A stretch of 64,000 nt of DNA from Thalassia testudinum (GCA_037157565.1 JAZHRO010000073.1:93164001-93228000), one strand, 5' to 3'; shown: positions 42,782 to 56,489, counted from the stretch's first letter. Translations and numbers: made by a program. Notes: generated from the letters alone by a model not told the origin.

Positions 42782-45436
42782 TGTAAAGACCCGTTCTGTT
42801 CCGAGACCTTTAAGATGTTTGGAATGTCGATCAGACGTCTGGACCCCTTCCGAGACCTCTGGAAATTGAAAATTTGGTATGTAACTTCGCGTCTGCACAT
42901 GGGCTGCACGCAGACAGTACCACTCCTTTCTCTTTCCCTCTTCTCTCCTCTACCCAAACCCTAGCACACCCATATAAAACCCCTCTCCCCTTCCTCTCTT
43001 CCCCACTTCACCACAGCCACCTTCCTTCCTTCCTCTCCACTACAGCGAGAGGGGCAAGAGAGGGCACGAGAGCGAGCGACGATGAGGAGAGGTGACGTGA
43101 GGAGAGGAGGAAGAGCTTGAGCTCACGAGCTCATGGGAGCTCGCCGGAGGGCACACGGCTGGAGCGGCGCGTGTAGGAGGAGGAGCACGTCGGGGGAGAC
43201 GTCCTTGACACTTGCTGTAGCTGGAGCTGCAGGTGAGGAGGCGAGGCCGTGGTGAGGAGTAGAAGGTAGTTCTGGTTCTGGGATTTTCCCAGAATTAGAC
43301 GTCTAGCGTGTCATCCAGACGACGGGTTGGACGTCAGGTGACGACATAGGACGTCTGAAAGCAGTGTTCCGCGAAGGTATGTTCCTCTTGCGGATACGGC
43401 CATGCAGGCCGCACTGCAGCTTCGATCTGCATGGCTACAGATAGGTGATATGGTCTGTCGCGTGTAGGGATAGCTTCGGGAAGGCGTGGGGCACACCCTC
43501 CCACGCGTCTCGGATGTCTAAACAGCTTACCAGACGACCGGAAGCACTCCCAGACGACTAGAGGAGAGGTCGGACGTCTAGAGTTGGGTCCAGATGGTTA
43601 AGAAGGGGTTCTGGACATCTGAAGTTGACGTAGGAACCTGAGGTGAGACTCTGGTTACTTTTAAGACGTCTGAACCTTGTGCCAAACGCCTGATTTAGGT
43701 CTGCAGTCCTATTTTTGACCCGTTTAGAATCCGTTTGAGGTTCGTTTTTCGCAAACAAGATATCTGTGGATTCCTTGTGAGTTCCTCTACATGTTAGAAA
43801 TCCTTTTATACTGTTCTGAATGTTCCATTATGGTATGTTCCTTAGTATAGGACTTTGATCAGTTGTGGGTTCGGGGCTTGCTGAGGCACGTGAGCCTGCC
43901 ATTTGAGCCCCCAACACTCGCGGGTTATCTGGTAGAGTGGTTTCCCCCTATTTTAATTATACAACCTGAATGCATATGTGAAATTGGATAACTAGAAACC
44001 TAGGATGAGAAGTAATTTCACTGTTTGTATGCGTGTTTGAAATTGTAGTCTTAAATGAATGAATAGAAATGTGAACAACTACCTGTTAATAAACAAGGGC
44101 TGCCTGTGAAATATGAAATGCTCGTGCTAGTTAAACAGTTACCTGTGACACTACTTGTTGTATATGTTAAATGATGGAAATACGAGCTACACGTGTATAC
44201 TCTGAGAATGGAAATGTGAATGATGAAACCTGGTTTGGAATGACATGGGGAATATGAGCATGAACCCTACGGGAAATTAGGAGTAGAGCTCCTATGGATA
44301 AATGGAATGGAACTGGAAATGTGAGTGGAAAGTGTGATGGCCCTTGAGTACGTGGTACCAAGGAGAGCGACTGTCCCCTATGTAGTGTAGAGCGGAGCTA
44401 GCCGCCCTCGGGTTGGGACTCAGGGTTAGGATTGGCCACTCTACACCGACTTCTTTGGCCCTCACGTACACTGTACCGAGGAGAGCTACTAGTATAGGGA
44501 GAGAGCTAGCCACCCCATAGGGCCCGGGGTTCAGCTAGTCACCCTACACCTACTTGTTAGGCCCACTGGGCAAACCAGGGTAGTCAGACAAGGGTGCGCG
44601 GACTATGGAGGGGTGAGACCCCTATTTGGTTTTGAGGGGCTAGACCCCATGTTATTGAGAGGGCTAGGCCCTATACTATTTCCGTGCTGTACTTTGGGCG
44701 TACCTGCTAGCGGAAATGACTGACCGCATGCCAGTGCGGGGTAGCTACTCGTGCGCTTATCGCCTGTGCCGTAGTGACCACTACGTCTGTTCGTGACCTC
44801 GAGGTGGTTGACTGGGTATAGGATCACCACGGGGGACTCTCTCGGCCAGGAGAGCACCACGTGTGCCTTCTACTCTTCGAAAAAGACTGCAATCAAGATC
44901 ATTCCCACGAGGAACATGCGAGATCAAGAAAGAGATCTGAAACGTAACCCAATGGGTGAAAAGGAATGACTTGTAAAATGAAATAATTGGAAAAGATAAA
45001 TTACCTGTTAGCTTTTACTGCTTTAGTTAGTTTGGTTACCACTCTACTCAGCGTTCGCTGACTTCGTTTTACTCGTACCCCTTTAAAGGTCCAAGAGTTG
45101 AGCAGCCTGAGTCGTCGGTTGCAGAGGGTGCTGGGCCCAGTCGAGGCCAGCCATAGTTTCCTGTTGTTGTACTTCCTTTTGTTGTGAGTTCAGACTATTA
45201 TTACTGTTTCTGTTTCTGTACTTTGTTTCCGCTTTACTGTTGTGGTGGTGATATGTACTGTTAGCAGTTTTTACTTCCTTTACTGCTTGTACTCTTTTAC
45301 TGTTAGTTACTTAGCATAGTAAATGTGGTTTATTTTCCTGCTTTTTGGTTATTTCTTGTTGGACGACTGGGTCTTGGGATTAGTCTAGTCGAGCCTGTCT
45401 CGGATCCTGTAGGGATTTGGGAATCGGGTCATAACA
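42782..45436 (+). repeat. inverted full-length LTR at the right end of the chromovirus
   Basis: It runs from TGTAAAGACCCG to GGGTCATAACA, 2,655 bp, in plus orientation, opposite to the element body. A TATA box is at 42973-42979. Its outer end is followed by GGGCA, matching the repeat at the far left of the element. The three bases before its start (TGA) equal those before the left LTR start in the element sense. Confidence 0.88.
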
Positions 45437-45441
45437 GGGCA

Positions 45442-48400
45442 TAACTAGTAGACCAAAATTTCCATCCTCTTTAGTCATCAAAGATTTGATAAAGATCAAG
45501 GACCTATACTTGATTAAGCTTTAGTTGAGTTAGGTCCTTAGGATCTTGAGTAGTTGGTAGAGGCTCGCTCCCTTAAAGCTTAACTCTTCTAACTATAACT
45601 CAACAATTTTCTTAGTATCTAGAATGTGTATTCCATACTTGAGGATAATTTGTCTACTTAGTTAATACCCTGTGCAAGGAAGAGTTGTTTGTATAGTGAA
45701 GACAAATGGAAAGGATACATCTTGATCACCTCAAGTAGGGAGGGATGATTTCTAAATATGATGATCTGAATGGAGAGCAAGCAAATCACTCGGTAATAGT
45801 AATGTGTATTAAAGTGCTAAAATAGAACCATTAATGGAATTTGATTGGGCAAAACAAGGGTAATGCGAATGAAAACTAGGGGCATAGGAGTAGTAGAATA
45901 CTCAGCCGAATCAACTTGAACACCACCACATCTCTTGGACAATACACTAGATTTATGTCTCTACTAGGTGGATTTGCTAATCTCTATTTTGTGACCTACT
46001 TTCAGGTAATCATGCTAAGTCGTGTAGCATCTTAGAGGATCCGTTGTATTCGTCATCTCAGTGTTGTCAGTGCTCAGTATATTAAAGCTAAAGATAGAAT
46101 CATAACAAGGATGACACACATTCACCTACTTGGACCAATATTACTTCTTAGGGTCTGCTAGTAGACGGTGCAAGAGCAAGGATGACAGCTTCTTTTGTTA
46201 ACTTAAGGACTTCATAGTGTAACTTTGACAGTATTGATGCCCTTCTCTTATAACATTTTGGGCTATCTTGTAAATATTATTGGATCAAACACCACCCCTT
46301 TTTGTATAGCGAGTGATGTATGAACTCAAGTTTATATAAATGGAATGATTTTGATGTTTAACTATTAGTCGGATATGTTACTTGTGTGCTTGACATGCTT
46401 TTACCATTTGATATTGTGCCATTCGAGATAGTTATATTTTCATTGTGATGCATGCCGGAATGTAAGGTGTTGGTAGGTCATTTACGTAATAATAAGCAAC
46501 CTTCATTAACTCATTAATATTAATAGCCCTTAATCACACCTGTTAACCCCAGTATCAGTTGGTCAAGGGGTTTCAGGACACGATAACCCAAACTTTATTC
46601 GAGTTAGTGATAATTAGAGTATCATCCATTTGAGTGAAAATCCTATCTTTTTCCCAAAATTGAAGCATATAGAGTTAGGATATCATCGAATAAGGGACAC
46701 ATTTTTTTGTTTGAAAAAAAAGAAAGGATAGCTATTGATTGTGATAGACATCCAAAATTTTGTTAATAATAAAATTGAGTATCTGGATAAGGGGCATATT
46801 TAAGAAGTAATGACATGAAGGGAGGGAATCTGAGTGGTAATGGAAAAGTGGTATGGTAGCCATTTTAATGGGACGAAAGGGAGTAGAAGGATAGTGTTTT
46901 GGGGTTTGACAACCATCCGAGGAGAGGAATATTTCAGGTGGTATATTGCCGGAGGCAAAATGTAAAATTCAAAATGCAATATAACAAGTAATGTTCCGTG
47001 CATTAAGTTATATCGGTGACATTTAGTCATAAAATATAAATAGGTGATTTTTAGTTATAAATTAAGATATATGGATGATATTTAGTTGTAAATTAAATGT
47101 TGTGAATTTAAATATTATTTATATAATATTTAATTATAAATCAAATATCACCAATGATATATATCTAGATATGATTGATGAAATATAACAAATATCAAAG
47201 GCGATTTGCTTTTAAAGGATAGTTGCTTTTCATGTTTAGATAACTGCATGCATCCTTGGATTAATGGTGCTTGTAATAGGCTTCTAAGTAAAATTTTCTG
47301 CATGTTGGAACTTTAGGGTGAATCTAGATCTTGATAGATAATACCGGCGATTCATAGGGATCCCACACAAATTTAACATCTCAAAGTTATAACGAATCCC
47401 CACCCTAAAATTCACGTGCATGGGACCTGCCTACATTTTTTTTTTCAAAATTTTGTAAGAGGTTGGACCAAATTTTTTGAAATCATGAATTTTATGCAAT
47501 TGAACAGAGTCACCTTTATCCTTTTCCAGATAATTATAGGCACCTTCTAGATATCTTTAACGGACTGGGCACAGCACTGTAAAGTACAATAGCGTGTGTG
47601 TGTGTGTGTATTAGCATGAGTAGATGTATGGCATACGTTTCGATCCTTCATTGCAGCCTTCTCAACAAAAGGAGGAAAAGCAAAACCGACCGACCTCTCA
47701 CTAGTTTCATCCCGTATGCAAAAGAAGGCTGCCAAACGTCACTCTTGCTTAACTGAGCCGTTTCAATGGGTCAAAGATTACTTGCTGTTCTTTGGCCCAC
47801 ATGGCTCTAGAGGTCGTAAACGTAATTTTTTTTTTTTTTCGGTTTTGGGTGGTCAGACACTGCGTTATTTAGGTAAAACCACTGAAAGTGCCACGCACTG
47901 CTGTTGGCATTTCAGGTCATAGCAATTCCCCCTAGTCGTATGTCACAATCTAGATCATAACCTGTAGCGACAATCATATATAAGTTGTAAGGAGTCTCCT
48001 CTTGTTATTCAAAGGTTTCAAAGTTTCCACAATATATATGGTTGCATGTCAATCATCGCCGTCTCACGTGGCCAATAGTGTTCCGTTAGAACACTAAGTC
48101 CCCAAAATCATGGAAGAATATTCAACAATTCTTGACATTTAATTAAGAATATTTTCTCGGCCTCTTCACGGGGACATAACTTCGCACTTGATGACCATCT
48201 CAACCGCCACCTTGAAAATACGAGTTTTGTAGTAGTCCAAGTATATGCTTCATTAAATCTCTTGGTGACCCTATTTTAGTTCGCCACTTCTTACTAATAC
48301 TCCAATAACATTTAAATTATTCCTTTATCATCTCCACCCACCACCAGTTCCCACACCTCCTCCGACCTGGCTAGCTCCCTCCCTGGCTGTGTTTCTCCCT

Positions 48401-51400
48401 CTCACTCTTGTACCTCCACAACCATCCCCCCTCGTCAGCCACCAATCCTCACCCCTTTCCTTTTTCTCTTATTTTTCGTTTTTTGTTTTGTTTTGTTTTA
48501 TTTATTTTTTTGTTGACTTTGGGTGCATGGGATTAACGAATTTTGATCGTATTTGCACAGGTGAATATGTATAACTTCTGTTTATTTCAAATTTATGTCT
48601 CTGTGATTTATGCTTAATTTATAATTTTGATGAAAATATATAAAATCATGTTGGATCTACAAAAGGAAAAAACCCATTCAATTACTGTCACCAAACAGTT
48701 GAAGGGAACGGTTCCCCCACCGCAAAACAAATGCACCCTGAGATCGCATAAAAAAGAAAGCTGCTCGATCGAGAGATGTGTTAGTTCAGCTACTCCTATC
48801 GAAATTACTATTGATATTCATTCTCCTAACCTCTTATGTATACTTGTTCTTTCGTTCTCACTGACACTCTCAAAGAAGGGTCATGAAAGTCTCCTCAGTT
48901 TGGCATTTGAAGCCTTGTTGAGAAATTAGAAGAAAATAAATTAAAAAAATTCCTCAAGAATTTGGCCAATCTTTCCATAATCTCCAATACCTTTTTGTTG
49001 AAGCTAAGATCTCATTCATCCTCGGCGTGCTTTATATAATATTATTGCTCTCTGAATAGCATTATACCATACATGTGGTGTCACAATTATTGAACTTCAA
49101 AAGACTAGAATGCACATTTACATGGTAGCTTCCATCCAAAGTAGTCGACAATGCACATCACTAGCTAATTAAATATCAATGTGGCGCACCAATCATGGAG
49201 TACAGCAATGCGTAGCTATCTTTGGTGGACCACTAATTAAGGCAATTGATTTGATACCATCATCCACATGTCAGCATCAAAGACATGCATTTCTCAACGC
49301 TTGAATCCAATCTCCTCTAATTGGAAAAAGCTTTCGTGATCAAAAAAAAAGAAAAAAGAAAAAAAAAAGGGAAAGAAATGGCAATGGAGATACTCATCAT
49401 CTAACACATAAGAACCGAAGGGAGAAGAAACAATTGGGCATTCATCTTCTAACACATAACAACCAGTTTTGTGGTTTATGTGATGCAATGTATAATCAGA
49501 CTCCTCAAACAGAAGCTATGAAACACTACTCTGACTCCAAATCAAATGAACCAACATAGTGAAAATATCATTTAAGGATATTACACAACATCGTTTAGTT
49601 ATTTCTTCTGTTATAGTTACACCCAGAAAAAGAAAAATTTACACAGCCTCACATCCTTTATTTCAATTTTTTTTTTTCTGCATATGGTTATTCTAAGGGA
49701 TTTACATACATACCCATCAAATTAATACCATAACAATTCATTTTGTAGTTGAGTATCATTTAGATAAAATTGACCCTAGCTCATATCTGTATAGATTTGA
49801 GGCTCAATAAGTTTAAGGTATAATCTCTCAATTGAAACGATTATTCATGATCATATCTCATAGACTATATCTCACTTTTGTGAGAAGACACACGATTATG
49901 GAATCACAAGCACCATCACTTTAGTTTAACCCTTTCTCACCTCCCCTAATTTCCTAGGACCCTGCGGTCAAGGATCATAAAAAACTATATATAGAAAGAA
50001 ATGATCGCTGACTCGATGAAAGTCCAATCTAATGCCATGTTGATTGGAGAAGCACAGATAGACGCATATGCCTTCATTATTATAACTAGAGGCATACATC
50101 ATAGAGAGCTGATTAATTGAAATAATAAAAGAGCCCTCCTTCAGTAATGAACCTAAGATTATTCCACGACCGCCATGGCCGGTGTTTGAGCATACGAATT
50201 TGGGCGTGGTGAATAATCCGCCTCCTATCACACATAAAAAGTAAGCGTGAGTACATTTTTACCAAGTAAAGGCAAACTAAAGTAATCTTTTATCAAAAGC
50301 AAATCATAACCCATCCCCATTCAATGCACATCCAAACACAAAGTTCCGTTATAGTAAGGTTACATTTGATAATGAAAATAAATTTATGGAATAAGTATAA
50401 GAATAAAAATATAATAAAATAAATAAGTGAGTCATTTTATTTGACTATTTTGATGGATTAAATTTTATGAAGAAAATAAAATAATTTTACTTAAAATTAA
50501 ATTTACTTCATTCAACGTAAATAAAAAATAAATTTAATATGAAATTAAATATTTAATTCAACACAAACTTAATTAACTTACCAATTAAATACCCCTTAGA
50601 AAAATAATTTTTGCCTCCAAACTGCCAAAGCAAATTCTAAGGCTTTCGACGATCGACAGCCTTACAAAAAGGGCATGTGAAGGGATTTTGAAAGATGATA
50701 ATGGCGGGATTATCAAGGGGGATCGGTGGTGATGGGAGTAGGTGGCAACAGGCTGTGGGTGATGGGGCCCAACTGTGGTGGTGTCTCCGTGCCTACGCGA
50801 GTACATGGGTTTTGCATGAGTCCTCGATCGACTGCATGCCATGAACACCTCCAACTCCCTTTCGATTGCAATGTGCAGAGCACACACAAATCTCACGATT
50901 AATATAACGTCACGGTGAAGATATGTAGTATTATATGGTGCACATACTATGCTTGAGTTGGCACCAGCAACATTAATGTGGTCCGTTTAGAGGATGCTAC
51001 CGCCATTCAATGCCAACCTACTCCCTGTGCTTCCAACTCCTTTTTCTTTTCTTTTTTTCTTGCTTGCTTGCCTTCTCACGGCATGGGGTCTCCCCGGACT
51101 CATCGGTTTTTGGCTTTTTCAGATTCGATAGTTTGTGGAGAACAAAACAAATTAAGTCGGGCAATTTCTGATATGTATTTGCTTCCTTTGTGTGACGTGG
51201 GAATTTTGAAATGGGAGGCTAAAACAGGTATCAAATTGGCAGTCCAGAGTTGAGTGGTTGGGAGGGATTGTCTTTGGTTGTTATTTCTGCTTGGCAGGTA
51301 ACATTGACGTGGGGTAGAATCCTCATATGGAGCCTTTGTATAAATCGAAACGGATTACAAGTTTGGGATGGTTTGATTCATCGAGGTCATGTTTTCACGT

Positions 51401-52290
51401 TGCGGGACAGCCAAGGATATCGATTTTTGATAATTTCGAAATTTGTTGTTGGGATCATTTTTCTTCCAACCTAGCTGAGATTACATTCAACCATAAAGTC
51501 TTCGGGTTAATTTATTTGAGAGGTTAGAAAATTGATAATTAATAAATATAGAATTATTGTTGATCTGTACTTGTATTTATTCAAAGAGTCATGTTAACAT
51601 AAGTTTATGTTTATTTAAAGTAACGTTAAATCGTAATTTTAATTCTTCTAATATTTAATTGACAATGATGTTAAGAATATAAAATATTAAAATTATCAAA
51701 GACATGAGTAACATATAATTTTAATACGAATTTAATTAATATTAATTAAAATTGATATTAGATAAATTTATATTAAAATAATTAAACCTAAATTATCAAA
51801 TAATAAGCAATCAAGTAATGGAAGATTAACTAACCTTTTTAAAAGAGCTAATCTTCTAAATAAATTAGACCTCAAAATTTTTATTTCACAACAGTGTTCT
51901 TACGTACCCGTTCCCAAAACTAAGAATCAACCTGTGCTCCTGAAGTTGCAGGAAGAGCTACCATGCAAAAAGTTGCAACAAGGCATCTAATGATTAATTG
52001 GCTCCTTTTCTTTGGAAACGCTAATTAAAGTAATTATAGATTAATATTCCGTATCGATGATTAAACAGAATGATATTCTAGTGGTAAGTTAAGAAAGTCA
52101 GACAAGTTACTCATTTATTACTACTTACGTCTAAAAGAGGCAAATAATTTAGTGGCAGAAACATGAAATTCAACTCTATGAGAGCCCAATTTCTCGCCAT
52201 ATGTTTTGTCTATTCGTATGTGCATGTGCAAGTGATATCCTTATGAATTTGCCAATAACAACAATCATTTTTAGCCGGCTCCTTCCAAAT
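45442..52290. other. AT-rich sequence without recognised genes
   Basis: 6.8 kb with only short open frames (for example minus 49968-50231 and 50585-50896, plus 50978-51253). None of these has a motif I know, and none has convincing splice borders. It includes a GT microsatellite at about 47593-47609, a possible MITE at 47043-47152 and very AT-rich stretches near 50360-50580 and 51530-51850. This may be the most host-like part of the window. Confidence 0.4.
47043..47152. mobile_element. possible short MITE-like inverted repeat
   Basis: GGTGATTTTTAGTTATAAAT at the left pairs imperfectly with ATTTATAATTAAATATT-type sequence ending ATATCACC at the right, over about 110 bp. Related units ATTTAGTYATAAA occur just outside. 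No clear target duplication. Confidence 0.3.
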
Positions 52291-52293
52291 GGT

Positions 52294-53805
52294 CACTACA
52301 AGAAGGATGGATTTTTCCATCCGGTAAAAATCGTGAGGAAAGTCCACAAAATTGTCGGGAATAGGAGTTGACAAATACAACGTTAGTGAAGAGCCTTTCC
52401 CGACGATTCCACTCCAAACCGTAGGGAAAGGTCCCCCTATCTTTCTACCAAAGAGCAGGACTTTTTACCCGTCGTTTGGAGCTTTGGCCAACGATTTTTC
52501 AATTGTTGGCAAAAGGTTACGATGACGGTTTCATAGACATTGTCAAAGGACTATGCTACGGTTTCTAATCATTGGCAAAAAGTACTAAAACTTTTATTTT
52601 TCTTAAGACAATTATTAGAAAAGGCTTTTGGCATGGTTAAGAACTATTGACAAAGCTTTTTTTTGAGATAAAAATTTTAATTCATAATATAACACCTTAG
52701 CCGGTGGTAGTTGTGGTGGTAATCCAATTTTAATTTTCTTCAGTCAGTTCTGTTTATTCATTAGTATTTTTAGTTTTGTTTTTTTTTGACCTTTGTGCCG
52801 GTAGATGGTGAAGATGGATAATAATGATTTCTCTGATATTATCCTGTTCAATTTGTTTCTTCTTTTATTATGATATATGTGATGTGATTAGACTATGCAT
52901 GCGAAGATTGTTTTATATTTATATGTTGGATGGTCAGATTTTGGGTGTTTAGGAAATCGACTCGAGCTTCTACCAGGATGGGAGGCTTAGGTTATAACAA
53001 AGGGGTAGAGGGAGGAGATGGCTAGGCTAAGGAGGAGGAGGAGGGGGTGGTGGTGGTGGTGCTTGGAGGTGGAGGTTGGGTAGAAGGAGGAGGATGAGGG
53101 AATGTGGAGGGGTGATGGTCGTGGTGTAGGTCAGGTGGGAGGAGGATGAGGAAATGGATATTGAGGAGGAGGGTGAAGGATTTATTGGACTGGAGTAGCT
53201 TGGAGGTGTGGCTAGAGGTTTAAAGGAGGAGGACAACGAAGTGGCAGCTGCACGAAGGATGCAAACACCTCCTCCTCAGAGGAAATGTTAGTGTGGACGA
53301 TAGAGGACATTGGAGGAGGAAGTAAGGATGACGCTACTGCGAGGATGGCGACGACAAAGGATATCATGGAGGAGGGGGGGCACAAAGAAGGAGAATGTGA
53401 AGGAGGGGAGAGGGTTGCATTGGGTGGAATGAAAGGGTTTGCGCTCGCAACCCCAATTCGTGGGTTTTTTTTTTTAATTTTCGAGCAACATCTTCTCATG
53501 ATTTTTAATTGTTACCATGAGTTGTTTTGAAATCATGACAAAAAGTTAGTTTTGTCAACCATTTATAAAATTGTGTCCAAAAGATCATTTTGCCACCACT
53601 CAAAATCATTCCCAAAAGCTTTTGTCTATATCGTTTGTAAATCATGAGAAAACTGCTTTTATCAATAGTTTGAAACCTAAGCCAAAAGTCTTTGATACTT
53701 GCAAATTTAAAGAGAATCCTTTGAGGATGGACCTACACTAAATTGTACACGAGCATGGCCTTTATCCACAATTTTTTAAATGGAGACACCAATTTTGTTG
53801 CAGTG
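52294..53805. mobile_element. non-autonomous CACTA-like element, about 1.5 kb
   Basis: It begins CACTACAAGAAGGATGG and ends TTTGTTGCAGTG, whose reverse complement CACTGCAACAAA matches most of the start. Subterminal repeats of GGCAAAAG / CCAAAAG type occur near both ends in inverted sense, as in CACTA elements. The interior has a GGA-rich block (53010-53420) and no transposase motif. The 3-bp flanks do not match (GGT against GCA), so the copy is old or an edge is slightly wrong. Confidence 0.6.
53020..53240. repeat. GGA/GGT-rich low-complexity block
   Basis: Purine-rich GGAGGAGGAGG and GGTGGTGGTGG runs on the plus strand. The Pro/Ser-rich minus frames through it are compositional. Confidence 0.8.
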
Positions 53806-53869
53806 GCAATGACTTCTCAGATATGAGTATGAAAACGTATGTTGCAACATGTTTTAGAATGCACGATCA

Positions 53870-53996
53870 GAATCAACAGGTTGAAAATAAGATTCAACTG
53901 ATTGAAAATTAAACAGACTAAAATACATCGATTGGAAATAGTTTTCAATTGGTTAAAAATTAAAATATACAAGTTGAAAATGAAAATACATCGGTG
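53870..53996. repeat. degenerate short tandem repeat (TTGAAAAT units)
   Basis: Four or more copies of a roughly 30-bp unit resembling GRTTGAAAATNAAA followed by AATACATC lie just before the Tat-type LTR. Confidence 0.6.
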
Positions 53997-54018
53997 TGTT
54001 TTGACTTTCTTTTGGTGG

Positions 54019-56489
54019 TGATGAGGGGCAAAAAATGCCCTCGAACCCGAAACTCCACGAAATGCCCAAAAAGAAGGATCTAACCCAGAAAGACTTGGAT
54101 GCAGGCGGGCCCGGGGATCCAACCCACCTACATCCAAGATCCCCGGGCTTGCCTGCATCCAAGAGAAGTCTTGCACACAGACAGGTCTGGGAATCTGGCC
54201 CATGTACATCCAAAATGACTCAGATACGAATAGGTTCAGGAATCCAACCCACCTACACTGGGAAAGGCCCAGATATAGTCGAACCTAAAGGACCCTATCC
54301 GTTAAAAGAGATGGCTAAAAAAGTACAACACGGCCATGCCCCAATAAATGCTGACATGGCCATCGCAATTAATAATCTGACAAGATACGTACCTTATCAG
54401 GCAATGTATCTTGTCAGAAGATCTCGCGAAAGGCTCAATCCCAGCACTATAAATAGCGAAGAGAGGTCCTCAAGGCCCTCTCCTAGGCAACTTGAGAGAA
54501 GAAGAGAGATTGTAATCCATTTTTCTTATTAGTGCATACTTGGGAGCATTCTCCTCCCCCCAAACGTACACCCCTTGCGATGAAACTAGGTCACCAAACT
54601 CTTTGTCTCTCGTGTGATTGCTTGAGCCCGTGGGTCGGACCCTCCGTTAATAAAGGAGGTCTGTTTGGCACGTAAATCATGTTTTAAAAGATGATTTAAT
54701 TGTAGTATAGCGCAAAACATATCGACAAATAAATTTATAAAATTCGGTGAGTACCGAGTCGTTCGTAGGGAGGCAATCTCGATTTTAATAGAAGATTTTC
54801 AATAAAACTAGTTCTAAATAGATATATATATATATATGTATATATGTATAGAACGAGAAAATCAGAATTTTATTGCAATTAGATAGAGTTTTTCACAATA
54901 GAAAATGCTAATAGAGACAGATAGATAGATAGTTAGAAAGAGAGAGGGAGAGAGAGAGAGAAAAGAATAAGGCAGAGAGACGATGCCACTTGTAGCATAC
55001 TTATGCGAGATGCGACAGCACCTCAGATCCAGAGCGCTGGGATGAAGGTTGGAGTTGCAGAGAGAGACAGAGGATCATGGAAGAAGGTGGAAGAAGAAGT
55101 TGATTTGAAGTTATGAAGTTGATGATCCATCCAAGGGGGCTTTGGCCTTCTTTTATAGTTTTGATGAGGGGCAAATAGGGTATTTTAACCCTTAAATTCG
55201 TGCAACAACCTCTTGGTTAACCAGATTCGTCGATCGGGAGATCAACGGTTCTGATTGGGCCTCAAAACACCTTCAAAAACTCCTATGCTCGGATGTAATC
55301 TCGTGACGACACGTGGCAGCCGCTGGTCGTTGGATGGCCATCGACTCTCCTAATCTCTCATCGCAAGTGCGCTTTGATTCTTCGCTCGCCACTCGCCTCG
55401 TTTTAGTGCCCGATCCTCGATCGTTCGATCTAACGATCGAACGGCTCAAATTCACGCCTTTGCGTGCTTTTAAATTTGATTCGTGCACCCATCGCTCCTC
55501 AGCCGTCCGATCGTAAACTCGCGCCCTCGCTTCCTTCGTTTCGAAGAAATTCGTGGGATCATGCATTTAACACTCGTTGAATTGTACGTTCGGCCATGGA
55601 AACATCTCTTCGCGCCATGTGATTATATCTCCGCCCTCCGCTCATGATCCGACAGCCCAATCATGTCCTCTTGCGCTCCTGCCCTGATTTCACGCGTCAG
55701 GTGATTCGATCGCGTGCCCTTTGCTTTGCAGGGAAGGTGCTAACCAACTTGCTACTCCAACTTTTTGTTGCGTTTAGATTTTGTTGATGCACGCTCTTGG
55801 CCATTGGATGAAGATCCAACGGTCGAGATCTTCTTTCCTTTGATGAGGCGTGAGGAGATTGACGACGTGGATGCATCATGGCCGTTGGATGGCCATCCAA
55901 TGACCCACAATGTGCGAGGAATGGCCTTCAAAGATGGAGTGGCGATGAGGGGGTGGCCGTGATGGAGCCATGTGGCGCCATCATGGCCGTCCATTTATTT
56001 TCCTTGTATCTAGTGATGTTGACCTTCGATTGGGTTGATTTTTGCACCGTTGGACTACGATCGTTGATCTAGATCCATCCGTGCAGTTGGATTTTTCATC
56101 TGAGGCTTGGATCTTTCTCCTTTGGCTCCATGGTCACTATTCTTTTATGGACTGCACACGATGCTCTGGTTGTCTGATTGAGACGATTTCAAAAGCGTTG
56201 GACTCCCGTCATCATCCTGATCAGATCTGTACAGTCTGATTTATCATTCGTAGCTTTGAATCATCTACAATTGATTTCATCTCCCTTTTAGTGCATAAAA
56301 TGACAATATTATCTATATGACTAATAAACTAGCTATTGTGCAAATTACGATGCTTATGAATGCATTGTTCCTAAGTTATTCTAGAATCTAACTTAATTCA
56401 AGTGATTTAAGTTGCATGATTGTTGTGCAATCAAGATCCAATTGTTTTAATCCTTGAGTTAGATACCCCAAATCATGGGGTTCCGATCA
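54019..56489 (+). repeat. 5' LTR of the Tat-type element (with an internal insertion)
   Basis: It starts TGATGAGGGGCAAAAAATGC, has a TATA box CTATAAATAG near 54449-54458, and ends GGTTCCGATCA next to the primer binding site. The segment 54661 to about 56400 appears to be a foreign LTR in reverse orientation. Confidence 0.6.
54661..56400 (-). mobile_element. probable minus-oriented LTR inserted in the Tat LTR
   Basis: The minus strand has a TATA box (ACTATAAAAGAAGGCC near 55150-55162) and ends with GCGCTATACTACAATTAAAT, similar to the 3' end of the family C LTRs (CACTATACTACAACGAG). The edges are approximate and I could not find a target duplication. Microsatellites (TA near 54821-54850, GA near 54935-54965) lie inside. 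Confidence 0.4.

Larger units (their letters stand above)
25313..45436 (-). mobile_element. Tekay-type chromovirus with an inverted right LTR, TSD GGGCA
   Basis: A Ty3/gypsy element reads on the minus strand: gag, protease, RT, RNase H, integrase and a chromodomain-like tail. Its left (3') LTR is 25313-27947. The primer binding site at 42617-42628 adjoins only about 150 bp of minus-oriented 5' LTR; then a complete plus-oriented LTR runs 42782-45436. The outer ends TGTTACGACCC and GGGTCATAACA are thus both U5 ends, and a perfect 5-bp repeat GGGCA flanks them (25308-25312, 45437-45441). Removing the nested Athila-type element leaves about 10.5 kb. All enzyme regions carry inactivating changes. 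Confidence 0.87.

Noticed and set aside
49968..50231. 87-codon minus frame beginning MIGGGLFTTPKF
   Set aside because: Protein-like at first sight, but I see no known motif, no splice support and no repeat partner.
53027..53499. Pro/Ser-rich minus frames resembling extensin-like protein
   Set aside because: They are translations of GGA/GGT repeats in the CACTA-like element.
55273..56239. Several short frames on both strands
   Set aside because: They overlap each other inside an LTR-like insertion with TATA box and microsatellites; no domain evidence.
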